Below, one piece after another: positions 62,394 through 64,000 of a stretch of DNA of 64,000 nucleotides. The stretch spans positions 62,001-126,000 of the forward strand of contig NZ_SUHQ01000019.1 of NCBI RefSeq assembly GCF_004962245.1. The letters are read 5' to 3'. Made by a program: the position numbers and the translations under genes. The notes under the pieces were generated by a model. The model searched no databases. It was not told the DNA's origin and was given only the letters and a program-made list of their open reading frames with translations. Position 1 is the first letter of the stretch; each line of letters opens with the position of its first letter. Origin of the DNA: Mesorhizobium sp. (GTDB lineage Bacteria; Pseudomonadota; Alphaproteobacteria; Rhizobiales; Rhizobiaceae).

Positions 62394-63335
62394 ATGCCTC
62401 TGAAAATCGCCGTCCAGATGGACCACATCTCCACCGTCTCGATTGCCGGCGACACATCCTTCGCGCTGTCGCTGGAAGCACAGCGTCGTGGCCATCAGCT
62501 CTTCCATTACACGCCCGACCGGCTGTCGCTGCGCGACGGCAAGGTGTTTGCCCGCATCGAGGAAATGCAGGTCCGCGACGAGAAGGGCAATCACTACTCG
62601 CTGGGCGAAGAAGTGCGCACCGACCTGTCGGAGATGGATGTCATCCTGCTCAGGCAGGATCCGCCTTTCGACATGAACTACATCACCACCACGCATATCC
62701 TTGAGCGCATCCATCCCAAGACGCTGGTGGTCAACGACCCGGCCTGGGTGCGCAACAGCCCGGAAAAGATCTTCGTCACCGAGTTCTCCGACCTGATGCC
62801 GGAAACACTGATCACCAAGGATCCGCTGGAGGTCGCCGCCTTCCGCAGGGAGTTCGGCGACATCATCGTCAAGCCGCTCTACGGCAATGGCGGCGCCGGC
62901 ATCTTCCATCTGCACGAGGCCGACCGCAATCTTGCCGCGCTGCTCGAGATGTTCGGCCAGATGTTCCGCGAGCCCTATATCGTGCAGCGCTACCTCAAGG
63001 AGGTGCGCAAGGGCGACAAGCGCATCATCCTGATCGACGGCGAGCCGGTCGGCGCCATCAACCGGGTGCCGGCCGAGCATGATTCACGCTCCAACATGCA
63101 TGTCGGCGGCCGCGCCGAAAAAACCGAACTGACGACGCGCGAGCGTGAGATCTGCGCCCGCATCGGCCCCTCGCTGAAAGAGCGCGGCTTCATCCTCGTC
63201 GGCATCGACGTGATCGGCGACTATATGACCGAGATCAACGTGACGTCGCCGACCGGCATTCGCGAGGTGCAGCGCTTCGGCGGCGCCGACATCGCCAGCC
63301 TGTTCTGGGACGCGGTCGAGGACAAACGCAAGTAG
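62394..63335 (+). CDS. gshB: Glutathione synthetase
   Basis: This 313-aa ATP-grasp ligase adds glycine to gamma-glutamylcysteine. It starts PLKIAVQMDHISTVSIAGDT and has LLRQDPPFDMNYITTTHILE near residue 83, VNDPAWVRNSPEK, IIVKPLYGNGGAGIFHL near 160, GEPVGAINRVP, FILVGIDVIGDYMTEINVTS near 263 and GIREVQRFGG, all typical. ATG 62394 with GGAGAT is the standard start. It stands alone; glutathione is important for stress and symbiosis in rhizobia. Confidence 0.97.
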   Translation: MPLKIAVQMDHISTVSIAGDTSFALSLEAQRRGHQLFHYTPDRLSLRDGKVFARIEEMQVRDEKGNHYSLGEEVRTDLSEMDVILLRQDPPFDMNYITTTHILERIHPKTLVVNDPAWVRNSPEKIFVTEFSDLMPETLITKDPLEVAAFRREFGDIIVKPLYGNGGAGIFHLHEADRNLAALLEMFGQMFREPYIVQRYLKEVRKGDKRIILIDGEPVGAINRVPAEHDSRSNMHVGGRAEKTELTTREREICARIGPSLKERGFILVGIDVIGDYMTEINVTSPTGIREVQRFGGADIASLFWDAVEDKRK

Positions 63336-63494
63336 CCTCATTGCTTCCGAAACCGGCCGCGTTCCGTGAGCGGAAAGCAAACTTCTGTTAGTCACTGCTC
63401 GCCCTTCGGGTCGCCACTTGCGGACCGAACGTCAAGGCATGGCAGTTCTTTTGCAGCAAGGCCGTGCTGGCAATGTCGATCTCGTGCGGATTCT

Positions 63495-63932
63495 CTATCG
63501 TCGTGACCAGAGTTCGGCCGGTCTACTGTGATCGTGACCGCTATCGGCCAAGGTTTCGATCACCCGACATTCACACACGCGTCCGCGCCCACATTCATCG
63601 ACCGTACGCTGCAATTCCGCCCGCAGCGTCGTCAGGTGCGCAATGCGGCGATCGATCTCGGCAATGTGCCGCCGCGCCATTTCGTCAACCCCCACGCAGG
63701 ACTGGTCCGGCTTCGCGTTCATTGCCAGCAACTCGCGTATGGCACCTATCTCGAAGCCTAGCTCGCGAGCATGGCGGATGAAGTTGAGCCGAGCGGCATG
63801 GCTTGCATCGTAGCGTCGTTGTTGGCCCTCCGAGCGCGGCGGTGATGGTAGCAGCCCTATCTGTTCGTAGTAGCGAATGGTGGGCACCTTGACCCTGGTG
63901 CGCCGTGCCAGTTCGCCAATCGAAAAATCCAT
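63495..63932 (-). CDS. MerR family regulator
   Basis: This 145-aa protein has an N-terminal winged helix-turn-helix (FSIGELARRTRVKVPTIRYY, then EQIGLLPSPPRSEGQQRRYD), a long dimer helix, and cysteines CVG near residue 86 and ECGRGRVCECRVIE near 120 that could bind a metal. The ECRVIE end is like MerR proteins beside cation or multidrug transporters. It is divergent from a gene that begins at the right edge, and the divergent promoter has the MerR-type spacer, so it should activate that gene. The inducer is not known. Confidence 0.9.
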   Translation of the reverse strand: MDFSIGELARRTRVKVPTIRYYEQIGLLPSPPRSEGQQRRYDASHAARLNFIRHARELGFEIGAIRELLAMNAKPDQSCVGVDEMARRHIAEIDRRIAHLTTLRAELQRTVDECGRGRVCECRVIETLADSGHDHSRPAELWSRR

Positions 63933-63943
63933 CTCAAAACCTC

Positions 63944-63974
63944 TTGAACCTCTAGTCACTATAGGGACTACGGT
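63944..63974 (+). promoter_or_regulatory. MerR-type promoter with 19-bp spacer and dyad operator
   Basis: TTGAAC (63944-63949) and TACGGT (63969-63974) are 19 bp apart, longer than the 17 bp of normal sigma70 promoters and typical of MerR-activated promoters. A dyad CCTCTAGT-C-ACTATAGG with one mismatch fills the spacer. It points right, towards the ATG at 63998. Confidence 0.8.
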
Positions 63975-63997
63975 GCCCTTCGAAAAGGAGACACCGC

Positions 63998-64000
63998 ATG
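63998..64000 (+). CDS. Start codon of a MerR-controlled gene (partial, only the ATG is in the window)
   Basis: An AAGGAG ribosome site (63984-63989) followed at 8 bp by ATG ends the window. It is the first codon of the gene driven by the MerR-type promoter. The product cannot be seen; metal or drug transporters and redox enzymes are usual for this regulator type. Confidence 0.7.

Overview
The window is GC-rich, tightly packed chromosomal DNA from an alphaproteobacterium of the order Rhizobiales, most likely Mesorhizobium or a close relative. The evidence is the gene content: a PmtA-type phosphatidylethanolamine methyltransferase after dnaKJ, a hydantoinase pair, many carbohydrate and polyamine ABC operons, a De Ley-Doudoroff galactose cluster, and short palindromic intergenic elements of rhizobial type. 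I see no rRNA, ordinary tRNA, insertion sequence, prophage or CRISPR array.

The most interesting part is the first 5.3 kb, an RNA-repair and Ro-RNP island. A sigma54 activator, RtcR (cut by the left edge), is divergent from rsr (bacterial Ro60, TROVE plus vWA) and rtcB (RNA ligase). There is a recognisable sigma54 promoter in front of rsr. Between rsr and rtcB lie five consecutive non-coding units. Each is framed by a Ro-binding-type stem and encloses a circularly permuted tRNA: the T arm and 3' acceptor strand come before the 5' acceptor strand and D arm. Units 1-3 open the tRNA in the anticodon region. Units 4 and 5 look like nearly complete tRNA-Pro and tRNA-Leu opened in the D loop. RtcA is not present in the cluster.

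The next regions are mostly catabolic. 5.4-9.3 kb holds hyuBA. 9.5-10.3 kb holds a ferredoxin-NADP reductase with its terminator. 10.5-14 kb holds deoC with a two-domain ALDH16-type aldehyde dehydrogenase. 14.1-15.7 kb holds an SDR with an FAH-family hydrolase. 15.9-26.7 kb is an amino-sugar and cell-wall-sugar locus of two divergent operons: MurQ, binding protein, two permeases, a DUF4304 protein, an oxidoreductase and the ABC ATPase on one side, and a BadF-type sugar kinase, a GntR regulator, NagB-II and NagA on the other. Paired 11-bp-period operator-like repeats lie between the two. Malonyl-CoA decarboxylase, Rpe and a membrane diguanylate cyclase follow.

30.5-38.5 kb carries three large secreted proteins of unknown function on the minus strand. 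They are linked by cysteine-rich repeats and by a shared domain. dnaK (with a heat-shock-type promoter), dnaJ, pmtA, an esterase, an FMN reductase, pyrF and a DUF1330 gene occupy 39-46 kb.

45.9-52.3 kb is an eight-gene polyamine-type operon headed by an XRE-cupin regulator with a perfect inverted-repeat operator. An ATP-grasp gene, the galactose operon (lactonase, DgoA, DgoK, SDR), an EAL protein with a degenerate GGDEF domain, a polyprenyl-linked sugar transfer set (GT-C-like membrane protein, GtrA, GT2), gshB and a MerR regulator fill the rest. The divergent MerR-type promoter with a 19-bp spacer drives a gene whose start codon is the last codon of the window.
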